A stretch of 64,000 nucleotides of DNA from Steroidobacteraceae bacterium (GCA_041395505.1 JAWLAG010000001.1:1860001-1924000); one strand, 5' to 3'. Counted from the first letter of the stretch, positions 24,033 to 33,963 are shown. Notes: generated by a model not told the origin, from the letters alone. Numbers and translations are program-made.

Positions 24033-26660
24033 ATGACCGAAATCGCCCGTGAAGTGCTGCCGGTCAATCTCGAAGACGAGATGCGGCAGTCGTACCTCGA
24101 CTATGCCATGAGCGTAATCGTTGGGCGTGCCTTGCCCGACGCCCGCGATGGCCTGAAACCCGTTCACCGGCGTGTGCTCTATGCCATGCGCGAGCTGGGC
24201 AACGACTACAACAAGCCGTACAAGAAATCGGCGCGCGTAGTCGGCGATGTGATCGGCAAATACCATCCGCACGGCGATTCCGCGGTCTACGACGCAATCG
24301 TGCGCATGGCGCAACCCTTTTCCATGCGCTACCTGCTGGTGGACGGCCAGGGCAATTTCGGTTCGGTCGATGGCGACGCACCGGCCGCCATGCGTTACAC
24401 CGAAGTGCGCATGTCGCGGATCGCGGCGGAGTTGCTGGCGGATATCGACCACGAAACGGTCGATTTCGTGCCCAATTACGACGAGTCCGAGCACGAACCG
24501 GCGGTCCTGCCGTCACGCGTGCCGAACCTGCTGGTCAACGGCTCCTCGGGTATCGCCGTTGGCATGGCGACGAACATTCCGCCGCATAACCTGACCGAAA
24601 TCGTCAATGCCTGCATTGCCGTCATCGACGATCCGGAGATTTCCCTTGCTGGCCTGATGCAGCATGTCCCCGGCCCGGATTTTCCGACTGCGGGAATCAT
24701 CAACGGCGCCCAGGAAATCGTCACTGCCTACAAGAGCGGCCGCGGTCGCCTGTCGATTCGTGCGCGCGCCCATATCGAGGAAATCGGCCGCGGTGATCGG
24801 CAGGCCATTATCGTCACCGAGCTACCCTACCAGGTCAACAAGGCACGCCTGCTGGAGCGCATCGCTGACCTGGTTCGCGGCAAGAATATCGAGGGTATCT
24901 CCGAGCTGCGCGACGAGTCGGACAAGGACGGCATGCGCGTAGTCATCGAGCTGCGGCGCGGTGAGGTTGCCGACATCGTGCTGAACAATCTCTATGCGCA
25001 GACGCCCATGGAGACAGTGTTCGGCATCAACATGGTCGCTCTCGTCGATGGTCAACCACGACTGTTGTCGCTGAAGGATATTCTCGACTGCTTCCTGCGC
25101 CATCGCCGCGAGGTCGTTACACGCCGCACCATTTACGATCTCGGCAAAGCCCGCGAGCGGGCGCACATACTCGAAGGACTGGCCGTTGCGCTGTCGAACA
25201 TCGACGAGATCATCGCGACCATCAAGGCTGCCGCCTCGCCTGCGGATGCCAGGTCGGCGCTGCTGGCGCGAGCCTGGGGAGCAGGTTCGGTGCCCGAGAT
25301 GTTGGCGCGGGCCGGCACAATTTCCACGCGCCCAAAGGAGACCGCGGGTGATGTCGGCCTTGCTACGGACGGTGCGACCTATCGGCTCTCGGAGGCTCAG
25401 GCGCAGGCCATTCTCGACATGCGCCTCAATCGGCTCACCGGTCTCGAGCAGGAGCGCATTCTCGGCGAATATCGCGAATTGCTCGCGAAGATAGGGGACC
25501 TCGGCGACATCCTGGCGCGCAGTGAGCGCCTCACCGAGGTCGTGCGCGCTGAGCTGATGGAAATCCGTGACACCTACGGCGATGCGCGTCGCACCGAGAT
25601 CAACCGCGACCACATCAATCTCGCCACCGAGGACCTTATCGAGCCGCAGGACGTCGTGGTCACGATGTCCCATGCAGGCTATGCCAAGTCGCAGCCCTTG
25701 ACCGAGTACCAGACGCAGCGCCGTGGTGGCCGAGGCAAGTCGGCAACCGCCGTCAAGGACGAGGATTTCGTCGAGAAGCTTTTCGTAGCGCATACCCATG
25801 ACACGTTGCTGTGTTTCTCGAATCACGGCAAGGTGTATTGGGTACGGGTTTTCGAACTGCCTCAGGCTGGCCGAAATGCGCGCGGCAAACCCATGGTCAA
25901 CCTGTTGCCGCTCGTGGACGGTGAGCGCATCAACGCAGTCCTGCCGATCAAGCAATTCGACGATGAACACTTCGTGTTCATGGTCACCAGCAACGGCACC
26001 GTCAAGAAGACACCGCTGTCTGCGTTTTCCAGGCCGCGTGCGAGCGGCATCATTGCCGTCGACCTGCGCGAAGGCGATCGCCTCGTCGGGGTTGCGCTCA
26101 CCGACGGTCGTCGCGACATCATCCTGTGCAGCAGCGGTGGCAAGGCTATCCGCTTCCATGAGCAGGAAGTGCGCGCCATGGGGCGCGATGCGACCGGCGT
26201 GCGGGGCATACGGCTCGCGACCGGACAGAGCGTCATCGGGCTCATTGTCGTTGATCAGGGCTACGTGCTGACCGCATCCGAGAACGGCTTCGGCAAGCTC
26301 ACGCCGCTCGATGACTTTCCAGTGCACGGTCGCGGCGGGCAGGGTGTCATCGCCCTTCAGACCACGGACCGCAATGGTGCCATGGTCGCTGGATTGCTGG
26401 TCGCGCCGGAGCAGGAAATCATGCTGATCAGCTCTGCCGGCACGCTGGTGCGTACGGCGGTCGGGGAGATTTCGGTCGTCGGCCGCAATACCCAGGGGGT
26501 GCGATTGATCCGGTTGGGCGATGGTGAACGACTGTCGGGAATCGAATCCATCGACCGGCTCGCTGGGGATGATGACCTGGTCGAGATTGACGAAGGCAGC
26601 GCCGAGGTGGCTCCAGGCGAAGCCGGCGACGAGGTGCGCGGCACCGACACGCCGGACTGA
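24033..26660 (+). CDS. gyrA: DNA gyrase subunit A
   Basis: An 875-residue subunit of the type IIA topoisomerase that introduces negative supercoils. Order: conserved N-terminus LEDEMRQSYLDYAMSVIVGRALPD, the winged helix with catalytic Tyr122 in RYTEVR, coiled-coil gate, then the C-terminal beta-pinwheel with the GyrA box QRRGGRG and repeated NGxVKKTxLxxF-like blades. The quinolone-determining region reads HPHGDSAVYDA, with Ser and Asp at the positions normal for susceptible strains. The start at 24033 matches the family N-terminus; an in-frame codon at 23928 would overlap ubiG. Confidence 0.98.
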   Translation: MTEIAREVLPVNLEDEMRQSYLDYAMSVIVGRALPDARDGLKPVHRRVLYAMRELGNDYNKPYKKSARVVGDVIGKYHPHGDSAVYDAIVRMAQPFSMRYLLVDGQGNFGSVDGDAPAAMRYTEVRMSRIAAELLADIDHETVDFVPNYDESEHEPAVLPSRVPNLLVNGSSGIAVGMATNIPPHNLTEIVNACIAVIDDPEISLAGLMQHVPGPDFPTAGIINGAQEIVTAYKSGRGRLSIRARAHIEEIGRGDRQAIIVTELPYQVNKARLLERIADLVRGKNIEGISELRDESDKDGMRVVIELRRGEVADIVLNNLYAQTPMETVFGINMVALVDGQPRLLSLKDILDCFLRHRREVVTRRTIYDLGKARERAHILEGLAVALSNIDEIIATIKAAASPADARSALLARAWGAGSVPEMLARAGTISTRPKETAGDVGLATDGATYRLSEAQAQAILDMRLNRLTGLEQERILGEYRELLAKIGDLGDILARSERLTEVVRAELMEIRDTYGDARRTEINRDHINLATEDLIEPQDVVVTMSHAGYAKSQPLTEYQTQRRGGRGKSATAVKDEDFVEKLFVAHTHDTLLCFSNHGKVYWVRVFELPQAGRNARGKPMVNLLPLVDGERINAVLPIKQFDDEHFVFMVTSNGTVKKTPLSAFSRPRASGIIAVDLREGDRLVGVALTDGRRDIILCSSGGKAIRFHEQEVRAMGRDATGVRGIRLATGQSVIGLIVVDQGYVLTASENGFGKLTPLDDFPVHGRGGQGVIALQTTDRNGAMVAGLLVAPEQEIMLISSAGTLVRTAVGEISVVGRNTQGVRLIRLGDGERLSGIESIDRLAGDDDLVEIDEGSAEVAPGEAGDEVRGTDTPD

Positions 26661-26685
26661 CCGTTTCTTCGGTGGCTGCTACAAT
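26657..26685 (+). promoter_or_regulatory. Sigma-70-type promoter of serC
   Basis: CTGACC (26657-26662, 4 of 6 matches to TTGACA) and TACAAT (26680-26685, 5 of 6) are separated by 17 bp. The expected start near 26692 leaves a ~30-nt leader that carries the TGAGGAAC ribosome-binding site of serC. The -35 overlaps the gyrA stop codon. Confidence 0.6.
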
Positions 26686-26721
26686 AACCCGGTCCCACCC
26701 GTTCGAGTCCTGAGGAACTCC

Positions 26722-27801
26722 GTGCGCGTCTACAACTTCGCCGCCGGGCCGGCAGTCCTGCCGCTGGAAGTGCTGCAGGAAGCCCAAGAGCAGTTGCCCG
26801 ACTGGCAGGGTCGCGGTATGTCGGTCATGGAAGTCAGCCATCGCAGCAAGGAGTTCATTGCAGTGGCTGCCGAGGCGGAGCAGGACCTGCGTGATCTGCT
26901 CGATATCCCGGCGAACTACCGGGTCCTCTTCCTGCAAGGCGGTGCGACCGCACAGTTTGCCGCAGTACCCATGAACCTGACCGAACCCGGTGCCGTGGTC
27001 GACTACGTCAACACGGGCGCGTGGTCCAAGAAGGCCATCGGCGAAGCGCGCCAGTTCTGCAAGGTGAATGTGGTCGCAGACGAGAAGGCCAGCAACTACT
27101 CGACCATTCCGGCGGCTCAGGATCTGTCGGCGAGCGACGGTGCCGTATATTTTCACTACACGCCGAACGAAACCATCGGCGGCGTTGAATTCCCGTACAT
27201 TCCCGATACCGGCGCGGTACCGCTGGTGGCGGACATGTCCTCCAATATCCTGTCGCAGCCGCTCGAGATTGATCGCTACGGACTGATTTACGCAGGTGCG
27301 CAGAAGAATATCGGGCCGTCCGGCTTGTGTGTGGTGATCGTGCGGGACGACCTGCTAGGGCGGGGGCGCTCCGCGACGCCGCTCGTGCTCGATTACAAAC
27401 AGATGGCCGAAGCGGGTTCAATGTTGAACACGCCGCCGACCTTTGCCTGGTATGTTGCCGGTCTCGTGTTCAAGTGGCTGAAGCGCCGTGGTGGTCTTGC
27501 GCAGGTCGCGCGCGACAATGCGCAAAAATCGAAACTTCTTTATGACTACATCGATGCTTCCGGCTTTTATGCGAACCCTGTTCACCACGATTGCCGTTCG
27601 CGCATGAATGTCCCGTTCACCATTGCGCGAGACGGTCTGGACGGCAAGTTCCTCGGCGAGGCCAAAGCGGCAGGCCTGGTGAATCTCGAGGGCCATCGCT
27701 CCGTCGGTGGCATGAGGGCGAGCATCTACAACGCCATGCCGCAGGACGGCGTCAGGGCGCTTGTTGCCTTCATGACTGAATTTGCGCGCCGCAACGGTTG
27801 A
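26722..27801 (+). CDS. serC: Phosphoserine aminotransferase
   Basis: A 359-residue class V PLP aminotransferase for the second step of serine synthesis (and 3-hydroxy-4-phosphohydroxythreonine in vitamin B6 synthesis). Motifs: VYNFAAGPAVLP at the start, FLQGGATAQFAAVPMNL, ADMSSNILSQPL and the PLP lysine in YAGAQKNIGPSG. The start is GTG at 26722 behind TGAGGAAC. The stop is followed with no spacer by the ATG of serA, so both steps are coupled. Confidence 0.97.
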   Translation: MRVYNFAAGPAVLPLEVLQEAQEQLPDWQGRGMSVMEVSHRSKEFIAVAAEAEQDLRDLLDIPANYRVLFLQGGATAQFAAVPMNLTEPGAVVDYVNTGAWSKKAIGEARQFCKVNVVADEKASNYSTIPAAQDLSASDGAVYFHYTPNETIGGVEFPYIPDTGAVPLVADMSSNILSQPLEIDRYGLIYAGAQKNIGPSGLCVVIVRDDLLGRGRSATPLVLDYKQMAEAGSMLNTPPTFAWYVAGLVFKWLKRRGGLAQVARDNAQKSKLLYDYIDASGFYANPVHHDCRSRMNVPFTIARDGLDGKFLGEAKAAGLVNLEGHRSVGGMRASIYNAMPQDGVRALVAFMTEFARRNG

Positions 27802-28977
27802 ATGCCCATGTCGTTCCGTATCCGTACCCTCAACAACATCAGTGAAAAAGGCCTGTCGCGCTTGCCCGCCGGGAACTATGCGGTCGGCAACGACACGGCC
27901 GATCCGCACGCCATCCTGGTGCGCTCGGCCGATATGCATACGCAGACCATTCCGGCCTCGCTCCTTGCGGTGGCTCGCGCGGGCGCGGGCGTGAACAATA
28001 TTCCGGTCGCCGCGCTCGCGGCGCGGGGCATACCGGTTTTCAACGCGCCTGGCGCCAATGCCAATGCGGTAAAGGAGCTGGTCGTGGCTGGCCTGTTCCT
28101 TGCAGCGCGCAATATCTGCCAGGCCTGGGATTTTGCCCGCAAACTCGAGGGCGACGACAAGACGATCGATGCGGCCACCGAAAAGGGCAAGAAGAATTTC
28201 GTCGGGTTCGAGCTGCCTGGTCGAGTGCTGGGCGTCATAGGGCTCGGTGCGATTGGCGTGGAAGTGGCCAATACCGCGTTGGCCCTCGGCATGAAGGTCC
28301 TGGGCTACGACCCGCAGATTACGGTACAACGCGCCTGGCAGCTGTCGTCGAACGTCGAGCAGGCAATTTCGCTCGAAGACCTGTTCAATAGGGCCGATAT
28401 CGTCACCGTTCACGTTCCACTTGCGGACGGTACCCGAAATCTCGTCAATGCGCCCCGCCTGGCCCTGATGAAGCCGGACGGCGTCGTGTTGAATTTTTCC
28501 CGCGCGCCCATTGTTGACGATGCCGCCATGATCGCTGCCCTCGATGCCGCGCGCCTGCACGCCTATGTTTGCGATTTTCCGAAGAATGGCCTCAAGGACC
28601 ATCCGCGTGTCGTGACTTTGCCTCATCTTGGCGCTTCGACGGGCGAAGCCGAGGACAACTGTGCGGTGATGGTGGTCGACACGCTTCGCGATTATCTGGA
28701 GAACGGCAATATCCGCAATTGCGTGAATTTTCCTGAGGCCGTTTTGCCGCGCGCACCAGGCACGTCACGTCTGGCAGTCGCGAATAGCAACGTGCCGAAC
28801 ATGGTTGGCCAGGTCTCGACCTGCCTGGCCGAGGCGGGGTTGAATATCGCCGAGCTACTCAACAAGTCGCGCGGCGAGTTCGCATACACACTGATCGACG
28901 CTGAAGGCAGGATCTCTGCGGCCACGCTCGCCGCCGTGCGCGCCATAGACGGCGTCCTCGCGGCGCGCATCGTCTGA
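27802..28977 (+). CDS. serA: D-3-phosphoglycerate dehydrogenase
   Basis: A 391-residue D-isomer-specific 2-hydroxyacid dehydrogenase for the first step of serine synthesis. The substrate domain includes RAGAGVNNIPV and NAPGANANAVKELV; the NAD-binding domain has GRVLGVIGLGAIGVEVAN; catalytic residues lie in NFSRAPIVDD (Arg), the following Asp/Glu region and LPHLGASTGEAEDN (His). A C-terminal ACT domain (~325-391, VPNMVGQVSTCLAEAGLNI) suggests serine feedback. It lies between serC and pheA; in many relatives serC is followed directly by pheA. Confidence 0.93.
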   Translation: MPMSFRIRTLNNISEKGLSRLPAGNYAVGNDTADPHAILVRSADMHTQTIPASLLAVARAGAGVNNIPVAALAARGIPVFNAPGANANAVKELVVAGLFLAARNICQAWDFARKLEGDDKTIDAATEKGKKNFVGFELPGRVLGVIGLGAIGVEVANTALALGMKVLGYDPQITVQRAWQLSSNVEQAISLEDLFNRADIVTVHVPLADGTRNLVNAPRLALMKPDGVVLNFSRAPIVDDAAMIAALDAARLHAYVCDFPKNGLKDHPRVVTLPHLGASTGEAEDNCAVMVVDTLRDYLENGNIRNCVNFPEAVLPRAPGTSRLAVANSNVPNMVGQVSTCLAEAGLNIAELLNKSRGEFAYTLIDAEGRISAATLAAVRAIDGVLAARIV

Positions 28978-29009
28978 TTGTCGTGATCCGGTAATTTCGG
29001 GGAACATGC

Positions 29010-30158
29010 ATGGCGCGACCGCCAAAATCGAAGTCAACGACTCGCGCCCGGGTGGGCACGGGTGGCGGATCGAACAATTCCCTCGACAATATTCGTGAGC
29101 AGATCGATACCATCGACGAAGCCATCCACAAACTGCTGAACGACCGCGCACGTCTCGCCCAGTCCGTCGGAATCTCCAAGCACGCGGCGGGGCACACCGT
29201 CGACTTCTACCGACCGGAACGCGAGGCCCAGGTGTTGCGCAAGGCCATAGCGCGCAATCGCGGACCGCTGCGCAACGAGGAGATTTCCCGCCTGTTCCGG
29301 GAAATCATGTCGGCATGCCTCGCGCAGCAGGAACCGCTGAAAGTTGCATTCCTCGGTCCCGAAGGCACGTTTACCCAGGCCGCGGTTTTCAAGCATTTCG
29401 GCCACTCGGTGCGGGCGTTGCCGCTCGACTCCATCGACGAGGTCTTTCACGAAGTCGAGGCCGGGAGCGCCGAGTTCGGCGTCGTGCCAATCGAGAACTC
29501 GACCGAGGGTACCGTCAATCATACGCTTGACCGTTTCCTGTCCTCGCCCCTCAAGATTTGTGGCGAAGTTGAACTTCGCGTGCACCATCATCTGATGGGA
29601 TGCATGCAGGACCTGCAAAGTATCAAGCGCATCTGTGCTCATGCCCAGGCGCTGGCACAATGCCGCAACTGGCTCAACGAGTATGTCCCGGATGTCGAGC
29701 AGGTCTCCGTCGCCAGCAACGCCGAAGGAGCGCGACGAGCGCGTGATGAACGCGGTACCGCAGCAATCGCCGGGGATACGGCCGCCGAGATCTACGGCCT
29801 GAAGTTGCTGGCGAACGAAATCGAAGATAGGGCAGACAACACGACCCGATTTTTCGTCATCGGGCGCAAACTGTTCTCGCCAAGCGGTGACGATCGAACA
29901 ACTCTGTTGCTTTCCGCCGGGGACACTCGCTCGCCCGGCGCCCTACACGAGCTGCTCGCGCCGCTCGCCCGAAACCGCGTCACCATGACACGTATCGAGT
30001 CCCGGCCATCGCGGCGGCGCAAATGGGACTATGTCTTTTTTATCGACATCGAGGGTCATGCCGCAGACCGTCACGTTGCGAAGGCTCTCGAGCAGCTCAA
30101 GTCGCGGGCGTCGCTGTTTCGAATTCTCGGCTCCTACCCGCGTGCAATTCTCGTCTGA
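29010..30158 (+). CDS. pheA: Bifunctional chorismate mutase/prephenate dehydratase
   Basis: A 382-residue P-protein for phenylalanine synthesis. A basic 25-residue leader precedes the AroQ chorismate mutase domain (IREQIDTIDEAIHKLLNDRARLAQSVG, about 27-110). The prephenate dehydratase domain follows (VAFLGPEGTFTQAAV to NTTRFFVIG, about 112-290), with the TRF catalytic motif and the FGVVPIENSTEGTV loop. The C-terminal ACT domain keeps the GALHELL and ESRPSRR motifs that bind phenylalanine, so feedback inhibition is expected. aroA follows after 13 bp. Confidence 0.97.
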   Translation: MARPPKSKSTTRARVGTGGGSNNSLDNIREQIDTIDEAIHKLLNDRARLAQSVGISKHAAGHTVDFYRPEREAQVLRKAIARNRGPLRNEEISRLFREIMSACLAQQEPLKVAFLGPEGTFTQAAVFKHFGHSVRALPLDSIDEVFHEVEAGSAEFGVVPIENSTEGTVNHTLDRFLSSPLKICGEVELRVHHHLMGCMQDLQSIKRICAHAQALAQCRNWLNEYVPDVEQVSVASNAEGARRARDERGTAAIAGDTAAEIYGLKLLANEIEDRADNTTRFFVIGRKLFSPSGDDRTTLLLSAGDTRSPGALHELLAPLARNRVTMTRIESRPSRRRKWDYVFFIDIEGHAADRHVAKALEQLKSRASLFRILGSYPRAILV

Positions 30159-30171
30159 TGCCGGAACTGCG

Positions 30172-31482
30172 ATGGGCAGCGGCCCGAATTGGCTGGTAAC
30201 GCCGGCCACCGAAATATCCGGCTCACTGAGCGTCCCCGGTGACAAGTCCATATCGCACCGTGCACTGATGCTTGGTGGCATTGCCGATGGCTGCAGCACC
30301 ATTACCGGGCTGCTGCGGGGCGAAGACGTGCTGGCAACGATGAAGGCAATGCGCGCCATGGGCGTTCGCATCGATGAGCTCGATCCGCAAAGCCTGCGCG
30401 TGCATGGGTCGGGATACGCCGCACTGAATGCAGCGACGGAACCGCTCGATCTTGGCAACTCCGGCACTGCAATGCGTCTTTTCATGGGGTTGCTGTGCGG
30501 ACTGCCTTTTCCCACGATCTTGACTGGCGACGAATCCCTGCGCAGCCGACCAATGGAACGCGTGGCGAAGCCTTTGCGCGCAATGGGGGCGGGCATATCC
30601 ACAACGGAAGGCCATGCGCCGGTTACTTTGCACGGCGGCAGGCGCCTGGCAGGCATCGACTACGAAATGCCGGTTGCGAGCGCCCAGGTCAAGTCGGCCA
30701 TATTGCTCGCCGCAATCCCCGCCGGTGGCATCACTCGGCTGATCGAACCCCATCCGAGTCGCGACCATACCGAGATCATGCTCCAGCAGTTCGGGGTACG
30801 GCTCGAGCGCAATGGCAACGCCGTGAGTCTTGCCGGGGGTCAGTCCCTTCGCGGAACCGAGGTTGCAATCCCGGGCGATATTTCATCTGCAGCGTTTCTG
30901 ATCGTTGCGGCATTGCTGGCACGCAAGGGCCGATTGCTGCTGCGGAATGTCGGCATCAATCCGACGCGTACTGCAGTCCTCGATGTGCTTCGCGCCATGG
31001 GCGGCAAAATCGAGGTCAAATTGCTTGCGGGTCGCGATGCCGAACCACGCGGCGATATCGTTGTGTTTCCGAGCGAGTTGCGTGCGATCCGAATTGACGC
31101 GGCGATGGTACCGCGGCTGATCGACGAACTGCCGGTGATTTTTGTTGCAGCTGCAGCCGCTCAAGGCACGACACACGTAGACGGTGCGGCCGAGCTGCGG
31201 GTGAAAGAGTCGGATCGCCTGGCAAGCATGTCTGCGGGGCTTGCAAATCTTGGGGTCGAACATCACCTTGCAGGCGATTCCATTGCGATTACAGGCGGCG
31301 AAATCAACGGTGGTCGGGTTGAGTCATTCGGCGATCACCGGATCGCCATGGCATTCGCCGTCGCAGCCATGCGCGCGTCGGGCCCGATCCACATTGCTGA
31401 TGTGCGAAATGTCGCAACCTCCTTCCCCGACTTTGCCTCGCTCGCGCGCCATTCGGGCCTTCCGGTGCAGGAATGCAGTTGA
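30172..31482 (+). CDS. aroA: 3-phosphoshikimate 1-carboxyvinyltransferase (EPSP synthase)
   Basis: A 436-residue enzyme of the shikimate pathway. Motifs: PGDKSISHRALMLGGIADG, LLRGEDVLATMKAMRAMG, LGNSGTAMRLFMG, GDESLRSRPMERV, SAQVKSAILLAA and KESDRLASM. The PGDKSISHR and RSRPMERV forms resemble the Bacillus/Xanthomonas group rather than E. coli AroA. The start at 30172 follows pheA by 13 bp; an apparent in-frame start at 30031 lies inside pheA. The 3' end overlaps cmk by 10 bp. Confidence 0.97.
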   Translation: MGSGPNWLVTPATEISGSLSVPGDKSISHRALMLGGIADGCSTITGLLRGEDVLATMKAMRAMGVRIDELDPQSLRVHGSGYAALNAATEPLDLGNSGTAMRLFMGLLCGLPFPTILTGDESLRSRPMERVAKPLRAMGAGISTTEGHAPVTLHGGRRLAGIDYEMPVASAQVKSAILLAAIPAGGITRLIEPHPSRDHTEIMLQQFGVRLERNGNAVSLAGGQSLRGTEVAIPGDISSAAFLIVAALLARKGRLLLRNVGINPTRTAVLDVLRAMGGKIEVKLLAGRDAEPRGDIVVFPSELRAIRIDAAMVPRLIDELPVIFVAAAAAQGTTHVDGAAELRVKESDRLASMSAGLANLGVEHHLAGDSIAITGGEINGGRVESFGDHRIAMAFAVAAMRASGPIHIADVRNVATSFPDFASLARHSGLPVQECS

Positions 31483-32165
31483 CCCGACACCCGCCCATCG
31501 TTGCAATCGATGGACCGTCTGGTTCCGGCAAAGGCACGATCAGCCGTCGGCTGGCCGCTGCAACCGGTTGGCACTTGCTCGATAGCGGGGCCCTGTATCG
31601 CCTGGTCGCACTCGCCGGGCAGCAGGCTGGTCTCGATCGCGAGGATGAGCCGGGCCATGCGCTTGTCGCGCGCACGATGCTGGTCGAGTTCGGCTCGACG
31701 GCTTCGGGGGCGGAAAAGGTGCTTCTGGAAGGCAGCGATGTCACCGCCGCGATCCGGACCGAGACCGCAGGCGAGGGCGCATCCCGGGTGGCCGCCTGGC
31801 CATCCGTGCGCGAAGCCCTGTTGGGTCGCCAACGGCGATTCGTCGAGCCGCCGGGACTCGTAGCGGATGGCCGCGACATGGGCACTACCGTCTTTCCGGC
31901 CGCAGAGCTCAAGGTCTTCCTCACCGCGAGCTCGACCGAGAGAGCCGCGAGGCGCTATAAGCAGTTGAAAGACAAAGGGTTAGATGTTAGCCTTGCCGCC
32001 CTTTCGCGCGAGATAGCGCTCCGTGACGAGCGCGATACGAGCCGGAAGGTGTCGCCCCTGGCGGCGGCGCCCGACGCCAGGATAATCGATTCGACAGGAT
32101 TGACCATCGATCAAGTGGTCGCTGCCGTTCTCGATCTGGGGCGTCAGCGGGCGTTGTGGGAGTAA
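31473..32165 (+). CDS. cmk: Cytidylate kinase
   Basis: A 230-residue nucleoside monophosphate kinase that phosphorylates CMP and dCMP. The P-loop is IDGPSGSGKGTISRRLA; other family segments are LDSGALYRLVALAG, the DVTAAIRTE NMP-binding region, VADGRDMGTTVFPAAELKVFLTAS and ERAARRYKQL. It lies between aroA (10-bp overlap) and rpsA, the standard aroA-cmk-rpsA order of Proteobacteria. Confidence 0.97.
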   Translation: MQLTRHPPIVAIDGPSGSGKGTISRRLAAATGWHLLDSGALYRLVALAGQQAGLDREDEPGHALVARTMLVEFGSTASGAEKVLLEGSDVTAAIRTETAGEGASRVAAWPSVREALLGRQRRFVEPPGLVADGRDMGTTVFPAAELKVFLTASSTERAARRYKQLKDKGLDVSLAALSREIALRDERDTSRKVSPLAAAPDARIIDSTGLTIDQVVAAVLDLGRQRALWE

Positions 32166-32286
32166 TTTTGGCGGTCGTCAACACGGAGCGTTGCGACATT
32201 TTCAACAGAACCGGCTGTCCGCTGGATGCGGAAGCGGCCCTAAACCAATAGAGCGCGTTCCCCGCGCCAGCACAAGTAAATCCATC

Positions 32287-33963
32287 ATGACAGAAAGTTT
32301 CGCTCAGCTATTCGAGCAGAGTCTTGCCAACCAGCGCATTCGCCCCGGCATGATTCTGACGGGCCTGGTCGTCGATGTGACGGATGACGTCGTCATCGTC
32401 AATGTCGGATTGAAATCCGAGGCCGTAATTCCAATCGACCAATTCAAGAACGAAAGTGGCACCGTCGAGGTGGCCGCGGGTGATCAGGTCGAGGTCGCCC
32501 TGGATGCCGTCGAGGACGGCACGGGTGAAACCCGCTTGTCGCGGGAAAAAGCCAAGCGAGCGCGCACCTGGACGCGGCTCGAAGAGGCTTACAACAATGC
32601 CGAAATCGTCACCGGCGTCATCACGGGCCGCGTGAAGGGCGGTTTCACCGTCGAAATAGACAACGTGCGCGCATTCCTCCCGGGCTCGCTCGTGGATGTG
32701 AGGCCGGTGCGCGACACCGCCTACCTCGAGAACAAACCTCTCGAGTTCAAGGTGATCAAACTCGACCAGAAGCGCAACAATGTCGTGGTCTCACGTCGCG
32801 CGGTGGTCGAGGCCGAGTTCTCGGCAGAGCGCAGCGCGCTCATGGAGAATCTCGAGGAAGGCGCCGTGGTACGCGGTACGGTCAAGAACCTGACCGATTA
32901 CGGCGCGTTTGTCGATCTCGGTGGTATCGATGGCCTGTTGCACATAACGGACATGGCCTGGAAGCGTGTCAAACACCCATCCGAAGTCGTAGCAGTCGGC
33001 CAGGAAGTGGAAGTCCGCATTCTCAAGTTCGATCGGGAGCGCTCGCGTGTTTCGCTGGGCCTGAAGCAACTCGGTCCGGATCCATGGGAAAACATTGCCA
33101 GGCGCTACCCGCCGAACACGCGCGTTTTCGGAAAGGTCACGAATATTGCCGACTATGGCGCATTCGTTGAGGTCGAGGACGGTGTGGAGGGGTTGGTCCA
33201 CGTGTCCGAAATGGACTGGACCAACAAGAACGTAAGCCCGGCGAAGGTCGTACATGTCGGTCAGGAAGTCGAGGTGATGGTACTCGACGTCGATGAGGAG
33301 CGTCGTCGCATCTCCTTGGGTCTCAAGCAGTGCCAGTCGAACCCGTGGAAGGAATTCGCCGAGAATCATGCGCGCGGCGACCATGTTTCCGGCCAGATCA
33401 AGAGCATCACGGACTTTGGAATATTCATCGGGTTGCCTGGCAACATCGACGGTCTTGTGCACCTGTCGGATATCTCCTGGGACGGCACCGGTGAGGAAGA
33501 GGTGCGCAATTACCAGAAAGGCCAGCAGATCGAGGCTGTCGTTCTGTCCATAGACCCCGAAAGGGAGCGCATTTCGCTCGGCATCAAGCAGCTCGCCCAG
33601 GATCCATTCTCGAGCTACATAGCCGAGCACCCCAAGGGCAGCATCGTCAAAGGTACGGTCAAGGAAGTCGACATGCGTGGTGCCGTAATCGACCTCGGAG
33701 AGGGAATCGAAGGCCAGCTGCGCGCCTCCGAACTGGGTCGCGATCGAGTCGATGATGCTCGAACCGTGCTCAAGGTTGGCGATGAAGTAGAAGCCAAGTT
33801 TACCGGCGTCGACCGAAAGACGCGTAGCATCACCTTGTCCATTCGCGCGCGCGAGGTTCATGAGGAAGCCGAGGCGGTCGAGAGCTACCGTTCGGAGACT
33901 GCAGCTTCGGGTGGTGCCACGCTCGGTGATCTGCTCAAGGAGCAAATCGGCGACCGGAACTGA
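32287..33963 (+). CDS. rpsA: 30S ribosomal protein S1
   Basis: A 558-residue S1 with six S1 RNA-binding domains. It begins ESFAQLFEQSLAN and each later domain shows the GxVxxITDFGxFVxL pattern (for example GTVKNLTDYGAFVDLGG, GKVTNIADYGAFVEVED, GQIKSITDFGIFIGLPG). Domains 1-2 bind the ribosome (S2), 3-6 bind mRNA. The length matches E. coli S1 (557). The start at 32287 is the family N-terminus; the 121-bp gap after cmk is a leader where S1 autoregulation could act, though I see no clear structure there. Confidence 0.98.
   Translation: MTESFAQLFEQSLANQRIRPGMILTGLVVDVTDDVVIVNVGLKSEAVIPIDQFKNESGTVEVAAGDQVEVALDAVEDGTGETRLSREKAKRARTWTRLEEAYNNAEIVTGVITGRVKGGFTVEIDNVRAFLPGSLVDVRPVRDTAYLENKPLEFKVIKLDQKRNNVVVSRRAVVEAEFSAERSALMENLEEGAVVRGTVKNLTDYGAFVDLGGIDGLLHITDMAWKRVKHPSEVVAVGQEVEVRILKFDRERSRVSLGLKQLGPDPWENIARRYPPNTRVFGKVTNIADYGAFVEVEDGVEGLVHVSEMDWTNKNVSPAKVVHVGQEVEVMVLDVDEERRRISLGLKQCQSNPWKEFAENHARGDHVSGQIKSITDFGIFIGLPGNIDGLVHLSDISWDGTGEEEVRNYQKGQQIEAVVLSIDPERERISLGIKQLAQDPFSSYIAEHPKGSIVKGTVKEVDMRGAVIDLGEGIEGQLRASELGRDRVDDARTVLKVGDEVEAKFTGVDRKTRSITLSIRAREVHEEAEAVESYRSETAASGGATLGDLLKEQIGDRN

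Noticed and set aside
24270..24310. Quinolone-resistance changes in gyrA
   Set aside because: HPHGDSAVYDA has Ser and Asp at the two key positions, as in susceptible strains.
24822..26327. A 501-codon open frame antisense to gyrA
   Set aside because: It mirrors a perfectly conserved gyrA gene; G+C-rich third codon positions keep antisense frames open. No family motif and no ribosome-binding site.
30412..30480. Glyphosate-insensitive type of EPSP synthase
   Set aside because: The motif is LGNSGTAMR, with the glycine kept; the Ala substitution of insensitive CP4-like enzymes is absent.
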